A stretch of 64,000 bases of DNA from Gavia stellata (taxonomy: Eukaryota > Chordata > Aves > Gaviiformes > Gaviidae), in the NCBI RefSeq assembly GCF_030936135.1, contig NW_026776913.1, positions 124,001 to 188,000 on the forward strand, written 5' to 3'. A model generated the notes under the pieces. The model was not told where the DNA came from, ran no database searches, and saw nothing but the letters and a program-made list of their open reading frames with translations. A program made the translations under genes and the position numbers. Position 1 is the stretch's first letter. Every line of letters begins with the position of its first letter. Positions 42,246 through 54,372 of the stretch are shown here, in pieces.

Positions 42246-44854
42246 GTACCACATATGGCATGGCAGACAGCCATCGGTCAGCAAGAGAATCTGGGAGCAC
42301 AGGGTATTTCCAAGGGCAGCGTATGCCTTGGGTGGGAGATGAATAGAGACCCACAAAGCTCGAGATCACCCAAGGAGGAATCCCCCAAAGGTAAGGTAGA
42401 AAATGCAAGTATCCACAGGCCAATGAGGACTCTGTAATCACAGGGGAGCAGTGGGGAACCAGCAGGCATGAGGAAGGGAGGCTGGAGAGCAATTCATGTC
42501 ACCCTTTGGGAAGTATCACCAGGTGCATCTAGAGGCACAACAGGACTCACCTAATGGCCTTGGAAATGCTCCAGAGTCCCTCCAAGTCCCTTCCACCTCC
42601 ACAGACCCCAGGTGCGAGCAATGAGCAGCAGCCATCCCTGTCTGGCTGGATCTGCTTCCAACCCTGAGCAGCAAAGCCAGGGTAGGGTCCACCCTTTTGC
42701 CTTGAACAGCACAGCCCGCTCCCTCTGCAGAGCAGCACCACCAGCTCGGAGCCCCGTGGGGAGCAGGGGGATGGCTGGGTAGGTGAGAAGTGGGATGGGG
42801 ACTGATGAGATGGGAGCTGACATGGCCTGGGAACTCCTTTGAGAGAAAAATGCAAGGGTTTAACTAAACCAGGACAATGTGTGGGTATACTAACACATAC
42901 TCATGGTGCAGAGGCAGATGTCCTTGCTGTCCTGGTGCTCCACAGGCTCCCAGCCACTGGGCAGTGGCTGAAGAGGACTGGATTCCTCCATTCCCCATCC
43001 CTTAATGCCATTGTTCCTCCTGTTGGTGAAACGGGAGGCTGGGACCCTGTCTCTGAGCTTGCACTGAAGGAAGACTGCCCCAGGAGGGCATGTCAGTTTG
43101 CTGCTGTCCCTCAGTCCTTGTTCCCAGCACAAGTCCTTGAGACAGGCTCCCCCACCCCAATGTCACCCCCAGACAAGGCTTCTCAGCCAGAGTCCAGCTG
43201 GAGGACTGGGATCCAGCTGTGACCGCAGGGAGGATGAGACCTCTTCTAGGTCCTCTGAAGGGCTGGGGGCTTCTGGGAGCCCCCACTGGGGGAGGGAGCA
43301 TGCAGAGGAAATCTGGGGCCCTGTCGAGCACCCCATGCACATGTGAGGCCATCAGGCAGGGTCCCTGACTCCAGAGATCCAGCCCCGCTTGTTGGTGCAT
43401 GAACAGACAGAAGAACCTGGCCCGGGAGAGTTGGGGCAAGCCCCAGCCCCTCACACCAGCCATTTCCAGCCCTGGCCATTCACCACGACCCCAGCGAGGG
43501 CTGATCCTTGAAATGAGACCAGCTCCTACCTCCTGCTGGACTCAGTCCCTGTACTGGGGGAGCGGCCTCTAAGCAGACCCAGACCCTGGCAGACACTGGA
43601 CAAGGGCTCTCTGCGAAGCCCCATATGGGACGTGGCCAGAGCAGGTCATGGGTTGGAGCTGGGGCTGCCAAAGCAGGAGGGATGCAGGAGAATGGGGCAC
43701 TGAGTGCTGTGTGGAGATTGTGCCGCAGGATGTTTCCCCGCCCCTGCCTTCACGGCGGCCTTATGGGGCTGTGCCAGGGCAGGGCTGGGAGTGCACACAG
43801 GAGCCATGATGCTCCAGGAACCTCCCACCCTCTTGTGACCCCAGAATTACCCCCAAGCCCCAGCCAGGCAGGGCTCCCTGACTGTTCACTGTCTCAACTG
43901 CAGGGATGAAAGACGTACTCTGGGGTGGGAGGTGCAGGGTGGGCAGTGCCAGCCCCAGCTCTCCCAGGAGCCCCTCTGCAGTCAGAGCAGCTCCACCTGT
44001 TTGGGAAGGGACTCGCTGCTGCTCGCGGGACTGGGGACTCTCTAGGGTTCTATACAGACCAGCGCCAACCAACTGCGCCCCCTCCTCTGCCACCATCCTC
44101 TCTCAGAAGCACTGCTGGGTGCACGACTCTTGCCCAGGTGTGCAGACAAGCTACCTGAGGTCTCCTCTTCTCACCCCATGGCCCCTCGCTCTGCCCTAGT
44201 TGCAGCCCATGGGCACTGTCATAGCCCCTCTGCGCTGTGTGTAGGGTGTCTCCTCGTGCCCTGCTCTGAGCCCGTGCAGGGACACGCAGTGTGGGTCTCT
44301 GCTTGGAGCTGGCCACCACAGCCTGCTTGCAAGGTCTCAGGGCATGGTGCTGAATCTGCACTGGAGAGTAGGTTGTGATTGTCCTTTCTCAGAGTACGTG
44401 TGAGGATCTTGCTGGGGCCAGAAAGCATGAAGCAGAATCAGGAAAAGAAATAGTTGGAGGAGAAAAAAAAAAACAACCCCAAAAGCCGACGATACTGGTG
44501 GATCAGCAGTGGGCCAGGGCCCCAGAGATTTTACAAACTCAACCAGAGAAAATACTGACCAACCTAATGTAACTGCAATGTCATCCCTGCTAAGAGCAGA
44601 TCATGGTGCTAGAGACGTCCAGAGGTGCCTTCTGACCCAACTCCTCACTGAGAAAGCGTCTGGACACTGGAGCTGCTGGCAGGAGACACGGTTGTGAGTT
44701 GAAGCATTGCTGATAGTTGTAACCCTTGGTCAAGCCTGTGCATAGGGTCACAAAGTGAAGGTCATCCTCAAAGGAGTTACTGCTCCATGGGCATCAGGAG
44801 TCAAACCAATACAGGGCAAGCACAGAGAAGTCAGAAACACAGCCAGCTGTCACA
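42246..44854. other. GC-rich intergenic stretch, no gene recognised
   Basis: From 42,540 to 44,400 the DNA is GC-rich and many frames are open on both strands, up to 153 codons (43,002-43,463 minus). No domain, signal peptide or clear exon pattern is seen. Positions 44,130-44,370 are a low-copy repeat. The A-run at 44,463 is simple sequence. Confidence 0.4.
44130..44370 (-). repeat. Low-copy repeat, inverted partner of 2.45-2.69 kb
   Basis: The minus strand matches 2,455-2,690 with a well-kept core around gggctcagagcagggcacga. Confidence 0.6.
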
Positions 44855-45340
44855 GAATTACCGAATCACAGCGTGGCTGAGGTTGAAAGGCACCTCTGGA
44901 GATCCTCTAGTCCACCTCCCCTGGTCAAGTGGGGTCAGCTAGAGCAGGCTGCCCAGAGCCATGCAAGGTTTTCAGTACCTCCACGGATGGAGACTCCACA
45001 ACTTCTCTGGGCAGCCTGCTCCAGTGGTCAACCACCCGCACCATATTAAAGTGCTTTCTTCAGTTTGGGTGGAATTTCCCTTGTTTCACATTGTGCCATT
45101 GTTTCTTGCCCTATCACTGGGCACCACTGACTCAGCCTTTTCCATGTCCCATGCAACCAGGACCCCTGCCCTATTCAGCAGTGGCCCCATGGTTTCCCTT
45201 GCCTTATTTTTGCTGTTGATGTACTTGTAGAATCCTTTTTTGTTGCCCTTAACAGCCCTTCCCAGATTCAAGGGCCAGCAGGCTCTGGCTTTCCTAACCA
45301 CATGTCCCATTGCTTGGTGAGTTGTCATTGCTGCCCTCCA
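44855..45340 (-). repeat. CR1 LINE pieces: 3' end joined to ORF2 linker
   Basis: 44,855-45,130 is a CR1 3' end (minus), with a GAATCACAG tail. From 45,130 to 45,340 the minus strand encodes VKGNKKGFYKYINSKNKARE, the linker between CR1 endonuclease and reverse transcriptase. The reverse transcriptase between them is missing, so this is either one deleted element or two joined ones. The next CR1 inserts at 45,345. Confidence 0.8.
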
Positions 45341-45344
45341 CAGA

Positions 45345-46640
45345 ATCACAGAATCACAGAATGAGAGGAGTTGGCAGGGACATCTGGAGTTCATCTAGTC
45401 CAACCCCCCCAACCAGAGGAGGTTCACCTACAGCAGGTTGCACAGGAATGCTTCCACGTGAGTTTTGAATATCTCCAGAGAAGGAGACTCTGCAACCTCT
45501 CTGGGCAGCTTGTTCCAGTGCTCTGACACCCTCAAAGGAAAGAAGTTCCTCTTCATGTTAAGATGGAACTTCCTATGACCACGTTTGTGCCTATTACCTC
45601 TTGTCCTGTCACTGGGCACCACTGAAAAAAGACTGGCCCCATCCTCCTGGCACCCACCCCTTAACTATTTCTAAGCATTGATAAGATCCCCCTCAGTCTT
45701 CTCTTCTCCAAACTATAATAACCCAAGTCCCTCAGCCTTTCCTCCTAAGAAAGATGTTCCACTCCCCTAATCATCTTCGTAGCCCTTTGCTGGACCCTCT
45801 CCAGCAGCTCCCTGTCCTTCTTGAACCGGGGAGCCCAGAACTGGACACAGTTCTCCAGATGCGGCCTCAGCAGGGCAGAGTAGAGGGGGAGGATAACCTC
45901 CCTCGCCCTGCTAGCCACACTCTTCTGGATGCAGCCCAGGATGCCATTGGCCTTCTTGGCTACAAGGGCACATTGGTGGCTGGTGGTCATCCTGTTGCCC
46001 CCCAGGACTCCCAGGTCCCTTTCCACAGAGCTGCTCTCCAGCAGCTCAGCCCCTAACCTGTGCTGATGCAGGGGGTTATTCCGTCCCCGGTGCAATACCC
46101 TACACTTGCCTTTGTTGAATTTCATCAGGTTCCTCTCTGCCCAACTCTCCAGCCTGTCCAGGTCATGCTGAATGTCAGCGCAGCCTGCCGGTGTGTCCGC
46201 CACTCCTCCCAGTTTTGTGTCATCAGCAAACTTGCTGAGGGCACACTCTATCCCTTCATCCAGGTCATTGATGGATACATTGAACAGGACTGGACCCAGT
46301 CCTGACCCCTGGGGAACACCACTTGTTACAGACCTCCAACTAGACTCTGGGCCACTAATCACAACCCTCAGAGCTCTGTCTATCAGGCAGTTTCCAATCC
46401 ACCCCACTGTCCATTCATCTAACCCACACTTCCTAAGCTTGCCTCTGAGGATGATGTGGGAGATGGTGTCAAAAGCCTTGCTGAAGCCAAGGTAAACAAC
46501 ATCCACTGCCCTCCCCACATCTATCCATGCAGTCATGCCATTGTAGAAGGCTATAAGATTGGTCAGACATGACTTTGCTTGGTGAGTCCATGTTGACTAC
46601 TTCTGATAACCTTCTTTTCCTCCATGTGCTTTGAGATGAT
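45345..46640 (-). repeat. CR1 LINE, RT to 3' end
   Basis: A 263-codon minus-strand ORF (45,745-46,536) carries the core of the reverse transcriptase: [33 protein letters not shown], then the FADDTKLGG catalytic motif, and [20 protein letters not shown] full 3' end with CAGAATCACAGAATCACAG at 45,341-45,360 follows. It is among the best preserved CR1s in the window. Its 5' edge meets a plus-strand CR1 at 46,640. Confidence 0.93.
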
Positions 46641-48345
46641 GCCCAGAACGAGCAGCACAGGGAATAAAACAGGAAGAATTGGAGACCTGTGTGTGGTCGC
46701 AGGGCCATGATCTCATTGCAATGACTGAGACATGGTGGGGTAGCTCACATGACTGGAACGCTGTCATGGATGGCTGTGTTCTTTTTAGGAAAGATAGGCC
46801 AGCAAGGGGAGGTGGTGGAGTTGCTCTTTATGTGGAGAGAGCAACTGGAATGTATCGAGCTCTCCCTGGGGGCAGATGAAGAGCGAGTTGAGAGCTTGTG
46901 GGTAAGGATTAAGGGGCAGGCTGACATGAGAGATGCTGTTGTGGGTGTTGACTACAGCCCAGCTGATCAGGGTGGGGAAGCTGATGAGGCCTTCTACAGA
47001 CAGCTGAGAGTCATCTCACCATCACAGGCCTCTGTTCTCCTGGGGGATTTCACCCACCCTACACAGCCAGGCATGTACAGTCCAGGAGGTTCCACCAGTG
47101 TATTGATGATAACTTTTTGGCTCAGGTGGTGGAGGAGACAACAAGGAGAGGTGTTCTACTGGACCTAGGACTGACAACAAAGAGGGACTGGTGAGGGACA
47201 TGAAGGTTCGGGGGCAGCCTTGGCTGTAGGGATCATGAGAAGATAGAGTACCAGGTCATGTGCAGTATGCACAAAAGGACGAGAAGGATTGTGACCTTGG
47301 ACTTGAGGAGGGCTACCTTTGATCTTCTCAAGAAACTGCTTGGAGAAATCCCATGGGTTAGGGCTCTAGAGGGTAGGGGGGCTCAAGAGAGCTGGATGAT
47401 CTTCATGTCCCGCTTCCTCCAAGCTCAGGATCGGTGTATCCCTAAGAGCAGGAAATGAGGCAAGGGAAGCAGGGAGACATGCATGGCTGATCAGGGAGCT
47501 GCTGAAAAAGCTCAAGTGGAAGAAGGAATTTTAGAGTCAATGGAAGAAGGACTGACCGCTTGGGAAGATGTCAGGAATGCTGTCAGAGTACGCAGGGATG
47601 GAAGGAGGAAAGCCAAGGCTTCCTTGGAATTCAACCTGGCAAGGGATGTCAAAGTCAAGAGGAAGGGTTCCTTCAAGTCCAGCGGAGGTGAAAGGAAACC
47701 TGGAGAAAAGGTGGTCCCACTGTCGAATGAGGCAGGTGCCATGGTGAGAGATGATGCAGAGAAGGTGGAGTTCCCAAACGCCTTCTTTGCTTCAGTCTTT
47801 GCCTCTCCGGCCAGCCCTCAGGAGTCCCAGACTTTGGAGGTCACAGAGAAAGTGTGGAGGAAGGCAGACTTTCCCTTGGTAGAGGAGGATCAAGTCAGAG
47901 ACCAATGAAGTAAACTGGACGTCCAGAAGTCCATGGGTCCTGATGGGATGCAGCCGCAAGTGCTGAGGGAGCTGGCAGAAGTCCTTGGTGGGCCCCTCTC
48001 TATCATCTTGGAAAGGTCCTGGAGAAGAGGCGAGGTGCCTGAGGACTGGAGGAAAGCCAATGTCACTGCAGTCTTGAAAAAGGGCAGGAAGGAAGACGAG
48101 GGCAACTACAGGCCAGTCAGCCTCACCTCCATTTCTGGAAACAGGATGGAACAGCTGATTCTGGGCGTCATCTCAAAGCATCTGGAAAAATAGAAGGTTA
48201 TCAGAAGTAGTCAACATGGATTCAGCAAGGGGAAGTCATGTCTGACCAATCTGATAGCCTTCTACAATGGCATGACTGCATGGATAGATGAGGGGAGGGC
48301 AGTGGATATTGTCTACCTTGACTTCAGCAAGGCTTTAACATCTTC
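46641..48345 (+). repeat. CR1 LINE, endonuclease to start of RT
   Basis: Plus-strand CR1 ORF2 in several frames: MTETWWGSSHDW, LFRKDRPARGGGG, the linker (about 47,250-47,900), then MGPDGMQPQVLRELAEVL and GNYRPVSLTSI (47,933-48,130), ending at [11 protein letters not shown]. It lies back to back with the CR1 at 45,345-46,640 and overlaps it in CR1 coordinates by about 180-200 bases. The far end runs into the 12-bp array. Confidence 0.9.
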
Positions 48346-48349
48346 TCCC

Positions 48350-48775
48350 ACATCATCCTCACAGCAGACTATTGCAGAGGAGGACACCACGGCAGATGTA
48401 GGTACCATTGCAGGTGGAGATACCATTACAGACCCCACCCAAAACGCCGATGTTGAGGAGATGCAGGTTCCTTTGGAGACACCATTGCAGGCGCAGACAC
48501 TCCTGGAGATGCAGATACCATTGCAGATGCCATTGAAGATTCCTTTGAAGGTACTGGCATCGATGCCACTGGAGATGCCATTGCAGATGCAGATACGATT
48601 ACAGACACCACTGGACATGAAGGTGCTGTGTCAGACACCATTGCAGCTGCAGATACCACAGCAGATGGCATTGAAGATGCAAGTCCAATTTCAGATGCAA
48701 CTGCCGATGGAGACGCCCTTGAAGATGCTGATACCATTGCAGGTACCAATGGAGGAGCAGATACTACATGGCCAG
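48350..48775 (+). repeat. Degenerate 12-bp minisatellite, second array
   Basis: Same unit as 34,850-35,750 (variants of GATACCATTGCA), about 425 bases, regular around 48,500-48,545 and 48,640-48,720. It directly follows CR1 at FSKA. The 193-codon ORF over it is a product of the 12-base period and not a gene. Confidence 0.85.
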
Positions 48776-49239
48776 ATATGTAGAAAGCTTGTGCTTATTA
48801 GGCCAGGACACCTGCTAAAGCAGACACACATCTTGCTGACTCCACACAGCTAGAGAATATATCACAGTTCTTGGTGTGCATGCACAGCCTACGCTCCCCA
48901 CTTCCTATAGAGAAACCCTTGGAGACCGACCCCTTGCTGAAGCCTCGACCATGGGCAGAAACTCAACTGTGCCTGGTAATCCCCTGCTGCTCCCCTGCAA
49001 GGTCCCGGGGCTTCCCCTTACTGGAGGGGTCATGAGTAGATTCAGCTACTGCAATTGAATGATCATGCTTTTACTCATGCTTTTTGTCTTTGTCTTCTTG
49101 AAAGTGGATCTGCAAACCCGGTTCCTATTTCACGTAATGAAGATTTCCGATGAGATTTTGAGGAAAGGACCGATGGCAGGGAAAGGGAGGACTCGAGGTT
49201 GTTTGGGGATGAAGTAGGGCTAAAAATAGCTAGTCACGA
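48776..49239. other. Intergenic stretch, nothing recognised
   Basis: No ORF above 60 codons with a domain, and no clear repeat. Confidence 0.4.
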
Positions 49240-49850
49240 TGAAGAAGGTTGCTGATAAGTACACTTGTCCGGCCATGCCCTGCAACTGATGGCCCCAGCC
49301 TGTCCTGCCTTCTTGTTAAACTCCATTTCACTACTTCCTGGGGTGAGGGGGATCTGTGCCCTTTGTGCGTGTGGAGGTGTGAGTGCCAGCCCCTGGAGGG
49401 GGGACCACAAGTCAGAGGGGCTCACGTGCCCAAGGGGTAGCCACTGGAGAGACCCGAGTGCCTGCATATCATGTGGATGTGCGTGTCAGTGTGTGTAACT
49501 GCTAGCCAACATCAGGCTGGAGTAGCCAGTGAGTAGGATAAGGGGCCTGGGAGCCAGGTACCAGAGAGACCTTAAGTCTGGACCGCATGCCAGAGAGCGC
49601 CGGGGTTCTGGGAGTTGACTCCTGGAGGGAGCAGGTGGTCCAAAGCATCGCCTGGAGAAACTATGGGGTCTTGGGGCTCTGGTACTGGTAAGGCCATAGG
49701 TCTGGACCAGGAGGGGAAGTGGTCCTTTACATGCCCCGGCAAGTACCTCAGATACAGCTCTCGAGGTGGCACTGGCTGCTTATGGACAGACCCCGGAGCT
49801 CTGCCTGAAAACCTGGGAACTGCTCTCAATACTTTATAAAAAAAAGAAAA
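49240..49850 (+). mobile_element. Possible LTR-retroelement relic (fossil)
   Basis: A stretch around 49,305-49,370 (cttgttaaactccatttcac, then cttcctggggtgaggg) has the wording of the end of an avian retroviral LTR. It is followed by a G-rich leader-like region. Weak similarity to the minus strand near 33,990. No viral gene is recognisable; old and broken if correct. Confidence 0.3.
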
Positions 49851-50329
49851 AAAAACCCAGCACCTTTTTACCAGCTGCAATGTTTCAGTGCTTTCAATAA
49901 AATGTCACTGTATTTTCCATCCTGCCAAAATGGGACTTTTGAGACTGTGTATTAATTGCGGTCGAAGAAATCCTGATCTTGCCCTGTGCTTGCATTGCCA
50001 GTACTCTGTCTATCATGCTGCGTATTTAATCTCCCTAACCTTCCAGGTGTTTCTACCTGTCCTGATCAAACTCCCCACGTCTGAGGTCATCTCTTCAGAA
50101 AACAATCTGGACATGCGCACTTTCCATGGTGATCCAGAGGTTTTCCTCCTCTTACTCTTTGATCATTCAGATCCCTCTCACCTATCACCCTGCTTTGAGC
50201 CCCAGGGAGGTAAAGCGTCATTGTCTTTCAGTACTCTCCCTCATAGTCCCTATAGGCAACTCTTCAGTTGGGGTGGTGAACCTAGTTGGAAGCTGCCAAA
50301 AATAACCATACAGCTGAGAATTGTGTTTA
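49851..50329. other. Intergenic stretch, nothing recognised
   Basis: One 150-codon ORF (49,888-50,340) has no domain and no counterpart elsewhere in the window. Confidence 0.35.
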
Positions 50330-51660
50330 TAGTGGATTAAGTTCTCTTGTGTTTTACTTTTTCTTCTTGTTTCTTTCCCCCAATTAAAAAACCCTGTTTC
50401 CATGGCAGTTCTCCACGGAGAGCAGGCAGGAATTGCTGCAAAGCAGCTGTAATATTCAGCTGCAGACTTTGGTGGAGAAGTCTGATGTAAAGAAAAGTGA
50501 AGCAAGTCCCCGGTGGCCAACGAGAGCAATGGCAGGGTTGGAGAGGTGAGGAGCAAGGTTGTCCATACCGTGTCTGGCCTCAAGGGACTGCTTTTCCTAC
50601 CTGTCCCCACCTCTTTAGGAGACATTCTGCATCCGTATCAACTGGAGAATTCTCCTATCACCTCTTCAAAGTCCTATTTACTTATGCTACTTCAGGGTAG
50701 GTGCCTACCTCTCTAATTGGCTATACAAATGTTGAAGACCTGAAGAAAACTATAGAAGAGGCATAGCTCGTTAGCGCTTTCTGCATTTTAATGAGCCCCA
50801 TGGTGTATGTAGTGCTGAGTCCAGGAGCCTCAGGTACTGAGAAGAGACTGAACAATCCCCTCAAGGAGACAAAGGCAGAAGACAAACCTAAACTACTCTG
50901 AAGCATTACTGGGCCCCACTGAGGGCCATTACTGACAAAGCCTCCCCAGGGACTTGTTAGAGCCGATAACTGGAGGCTGTGATTGCAGGTAGGCAAAGGC
51001 ACTGTGCAGGTGGCTCTGATGCTGAGTCAAGCCTTGGTTTCCTTTATGCACCAGAAAGGCCAAGCCCAGATCCCCAGCCCCTGGGAGGGGGATCCTGTCC
51101 CTCACACACGGCTCAGGGCTCTCACTTGGACCATGGGATGTGGGGTGTGCAAGGCAACGTGAAGGACAACGATGGCACAACCATTTCCAGCTTCCCCATT
51201 GGCTGCATGGAGGCAACGAGGCCCTGGTGCCATGAGAACATGTCTTCTCAAAGGCATCTGTGCAGAGACGACTGCCATAGCCAAGGGAACAAAGACCTGG
51301 GTTCTTGTGATGACTTCCAGCCTGGCCAGCACCCACTGCAGGCTGTTCTACACTGCCCACAACCTGCCCCTGCTCCTGCGCAGGCTGGTTACACCCATCT
51401 CGCTTCCCCACCCTGCTCTCACCCTAGCATTTCCGTACCTTCACTGACGGGTCTCCACTCTCGGTGGCTGTTTGTTGAAACACAAAGCCGTGGGCTGATC
51501 CAGACTCGCTCTGGGTGACCACAGCCCTACCCTTCGAATGACATTTCTTCCTCCAGACAGCCAGTCTCCACCTTTCAAGTTGCACTTTGTGACTCCTCTT
51601 TCCCTCTCTCCTGCTTTTTCCCACTACCAAGGAAAGCTCTACCACCTCAGAAACTGCCTT
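50330..51660 (-). repeat. Unclassified repeat family R, copy 4
   Basis: Minus strand collinear with 20,070-21,010 (well-kept agcctccagttatcggctct and agtccctggggaggctttgt). Its upstream part (51,420-51,640 minus) matches the 'aaagccgtgggctgatccag' part of R copies 1 and 3. This is the longest copy with all landmarks and the best starting point for a consensus. Confidence 0.65.
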
Positions 51661-51664
51661 TCCA

Positions 51665-52060
51665 GCAGGGGACCCGTCCCATCAGCCTTCTTGTGGCCTT
51701 TCAGCTGACCAGAGAGAAGTGACCTCACCACGATCGTCTAAACCACATGGCTGCTGCTGGCCTTTCAGTTTCTCAGAGAGATAGGACCAAGCCATGTACC
51801 TGCTACGGTCCCATCATGTGCTCAGGCAGAATGGACATGACAACCCGTACCCAAGCCCCCTTCCTGGATAGGGCCCACGGGCTACTCGGCAGAGCTACTT
51901 TCCCAGCCATGTTCCTGCTGCTGGCCTATCACCTCCAGAGACAGAACTGACCCCACAGTCCCCTTCACAGCCCTATGCTTCCTACTCGATGATGAGTTTC
52001 TGAGACACAACTGACCTCATAATGTCACACCCGTCCAGCACTCTCCTTGTGGCCCAGGAC
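51665..52060 (+). repeat. Degenerate tandem array, ~55-63-bp unit
   Basis: About six imperfect units share the words tgctgctggcc, tttcag, cagagaga and tgacctca or tgacccca. Examples start near 51,749 (ggctgctgctggcctttcag) and 51,910 (gttcctgctgctggcctatc). Units have drifted, so the array is old. Confidence 0.6.
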
Positions 52061-52239
52061 CTGACCAGATGAAAATATGCTTATTTCATCAAATTTATCC
52101 AATATGTTTCCCACCAACGATTTGAGTAGAGAAACATTCTCCACAAGAACTGTTGTACTTATGTTGATGCATTTTGTACTTCCTGCCTCTCCTTTTTTTT
52201 TCTCTTCTTCCTCTAGTCTGTCTTCAGAAATCTCTCCAA

Positions 52240-52900
52240 AGGAAAGATTCACTGAATCATTGAATAACTTAGATTAGAAGAGATCCCTGAACATCTTCTT
52301 GTCTGACTCTCATGCTCAAGGCAGAGTGAACTAGAGGAGGTTCCTCAAGGCTTCTGCACAGCTTTGTGTCATCCACAAAGGAGCTAAAAGTGCACGCCGT
52401 CACATCATACAGGGGGATAATAAAGATTTTCCACAGTGTTGGCCCAAGTGCTGATCACTGAGGGATGCCAACAGTGACTGGCTTCCAGGAGGACTTGGTA
52501 GCACTGATGACATTTGGGCCTGATTATCCAGCCAACTTCCCATCCCTTATAACATCCACCTCTTCAGCCCAGATAGCACCGATCTGGCTATAAGGACGCG
52601 ATGGGAGACCGTGTCCAAGGGCTTTCAAAATTCCAGGTACACAACATGCACTTCTTTCCCCCAGAGCATTTTGGTTCAGCAATGCCTTTCTTGCCCTTCA
52701 TGTGCCTGGAAAAGGCTGCAGAAGGATATGCCCCATCACCTTTCCAGGGACGGAGGTAGGCAGACGAGCCTGTAATTCTCCCAAGTCTCATTCCTGCCCT
52801 TCTTGAAGAGGGGTTTGATGTCTGCTTTTTCCTAGGCCCCCAGAAAATTTCTGGTTGATCCGGCACTTCTGAGGTCGCAATCCAGAATCACAGGCAAGGG
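52240..52900 (-). repeat. Old CR1-like LINE fragment
   Basis: Minus-strand CR1 reverse transcriptase remains. On the plus strand 'ctgatcactgagggatgcca' (52,451), 'catcccttataacatccacc' (52,541) and 'tcccaagtctcattcctgcc' (52,779) are the usual complement of old CR1 copies. Strongly mutated. Confidence 0.65.
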
Positions 52901-54366
52901 TGACGTAGCAGTCAGGAGCACTTGCTATGAGCCTGTCCAAGGCAGCTGAGATGAAAGTCGCTGGGACGGTGGGGATTGGTTCCTGGACAGACACACAGAA
53001 ATGTCAGAGCTCTGCCAGGTGCCCATGTCTCAGCTGGACTCGTGCACTCCTCGTACACACATGGGTGATCAGAGAGAGGAGTCCTTGCCTTGCACGTGCA
53101 GAGGCAGTGCACTGCAGCAGTCACAGTGTCTCTCTGACCTTCTGCTTCTGCTCCCAGACGCTGGGAGGCACCTCAGCCCTGCGGTGTATCGCCCTGCTCT
53201 GCACTCGTCTGAGATGCTCCACGGCATGAGGAATGGACACGGGGACGTGGGTTTCATGAAGCACATCCCAGTGCTGCATCCAGGTGCTTTCCCAGGGGAT
53301 GTTACTCTCGAAGTGAGAAGTGACCTCGAGACACTGTCTGTCCCACAGGCCTTCATGGTACCCCCAGGAAGAGCTGATGGCATTTGTGCTCACTCGGGTT
53401 CATCTCCCCACACGCACACCATGTGCATGCTTACGTCTCGTCTGTACAATGCAAACCTGGACTTCTGACCTGGTCATTCGGTGTCCCTCTGTGGAGGGAC
53501 AAGCAAGCTCTCCGAGCTGGGCTGAGAGGCCAGTGCTGGACATGGTGGTGGTTATTGGCTGGTGTGTGACGACTGCCCTGGGGCAGCTGCCCGGGGTGTC
53601 CAGCGAACACGGGCACAGGCCAGACCCTGTCTGCTGGTCCTCCATGTCTCTCGCAGGAGCCCGGCTGTGCGAGGACCCTGCTGTGTGCCCCCACCCTGCC
53701 CACTCACACGCTTGAGCTGCTCACTGGAGTTCTCCTCTCCGGGGCACTTGCCATCCCAGCCATCCCAGCCCCTCTCTGAATCTTGCCACCTCCCTGCCCT
53801 CTCCCCAGCCAAGCCCAGCAGAGCAGCCCTGGTGGGACTGGTCCCACAGCAGGAAATGGAGGCCAGTGAGAATGTCCATCCAGCCGGCACGCTGAGGAGA
53901 TCTCCGCTGCAGGCAGCTTGCAGCCCCAGGTGCCAAACTTGCTCCCCAGGACGGCATGAGAGAATTGGCCCAGGGGATGCTCAGGAAGGGCCTTTTGCCC
54001 CATGGACAGGGCAGCCTGCCCCCAGCTGCCACCCTCAGCAAAGGGTTTCTCTTTCCATGTCTCCCCTGCACACACACAGTGCCCTGCTCTTCTGCTCGCA
54101 CTTCCCATCTCCCCACAGAGCCTTTTCCCTAGCGAGCACATCTAGGCTGGCCTGGCCAGCCACTCCTGCACCCCCTCCCCAGGCTGTGGAGCCCAGGACC
54201 ATGGGGTGAGTCCTCAGGGTCATGCTGGTCATGCTGGGAAGCAGACCCAGCTCCAGGTGCCTACTGTGCCTACTGCCCCCTTCACCTCAGCACACAGATG
54301 CTGCCCCACAGCTCCAGAGAAGATCTCAGAGAAAGGATCTCAGACAAACCACCCTGAGCAGGGCCC
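52901..54366. other. Intergenic stretch, no gene recognised
   Basis: GC-rich from 53,550 on, with overlapping open frames on both strands, the longest 215 codons at 53,562-54,209. No domain, membrane or signal pattern, and no paralogue in the window. Confidence 0.4.
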
Positions 54367-54372
54367 TTTATT
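54367..54372 (-). terminator. Candidate poly(A) signal of OR-E
   Basis: AATAAA on the minus strand, about 240 bases past the OR-E stop, followed by a G/T-rich stretch (gggtggtttgtctgag). Confidence 0.55.

Noticed and set aside
48272-48853. 193-codon ORF
   Set aside because: It starts in dead CR1 reverse transcriptase and runs through the 12-bp array.
53562-54209. 215-codon ORF next to OR-E
   Set aside because: Low-complexity, Pro/Ser/Cys-rich translation with long open frames on the opposite strand as well; no paralogue or domain.
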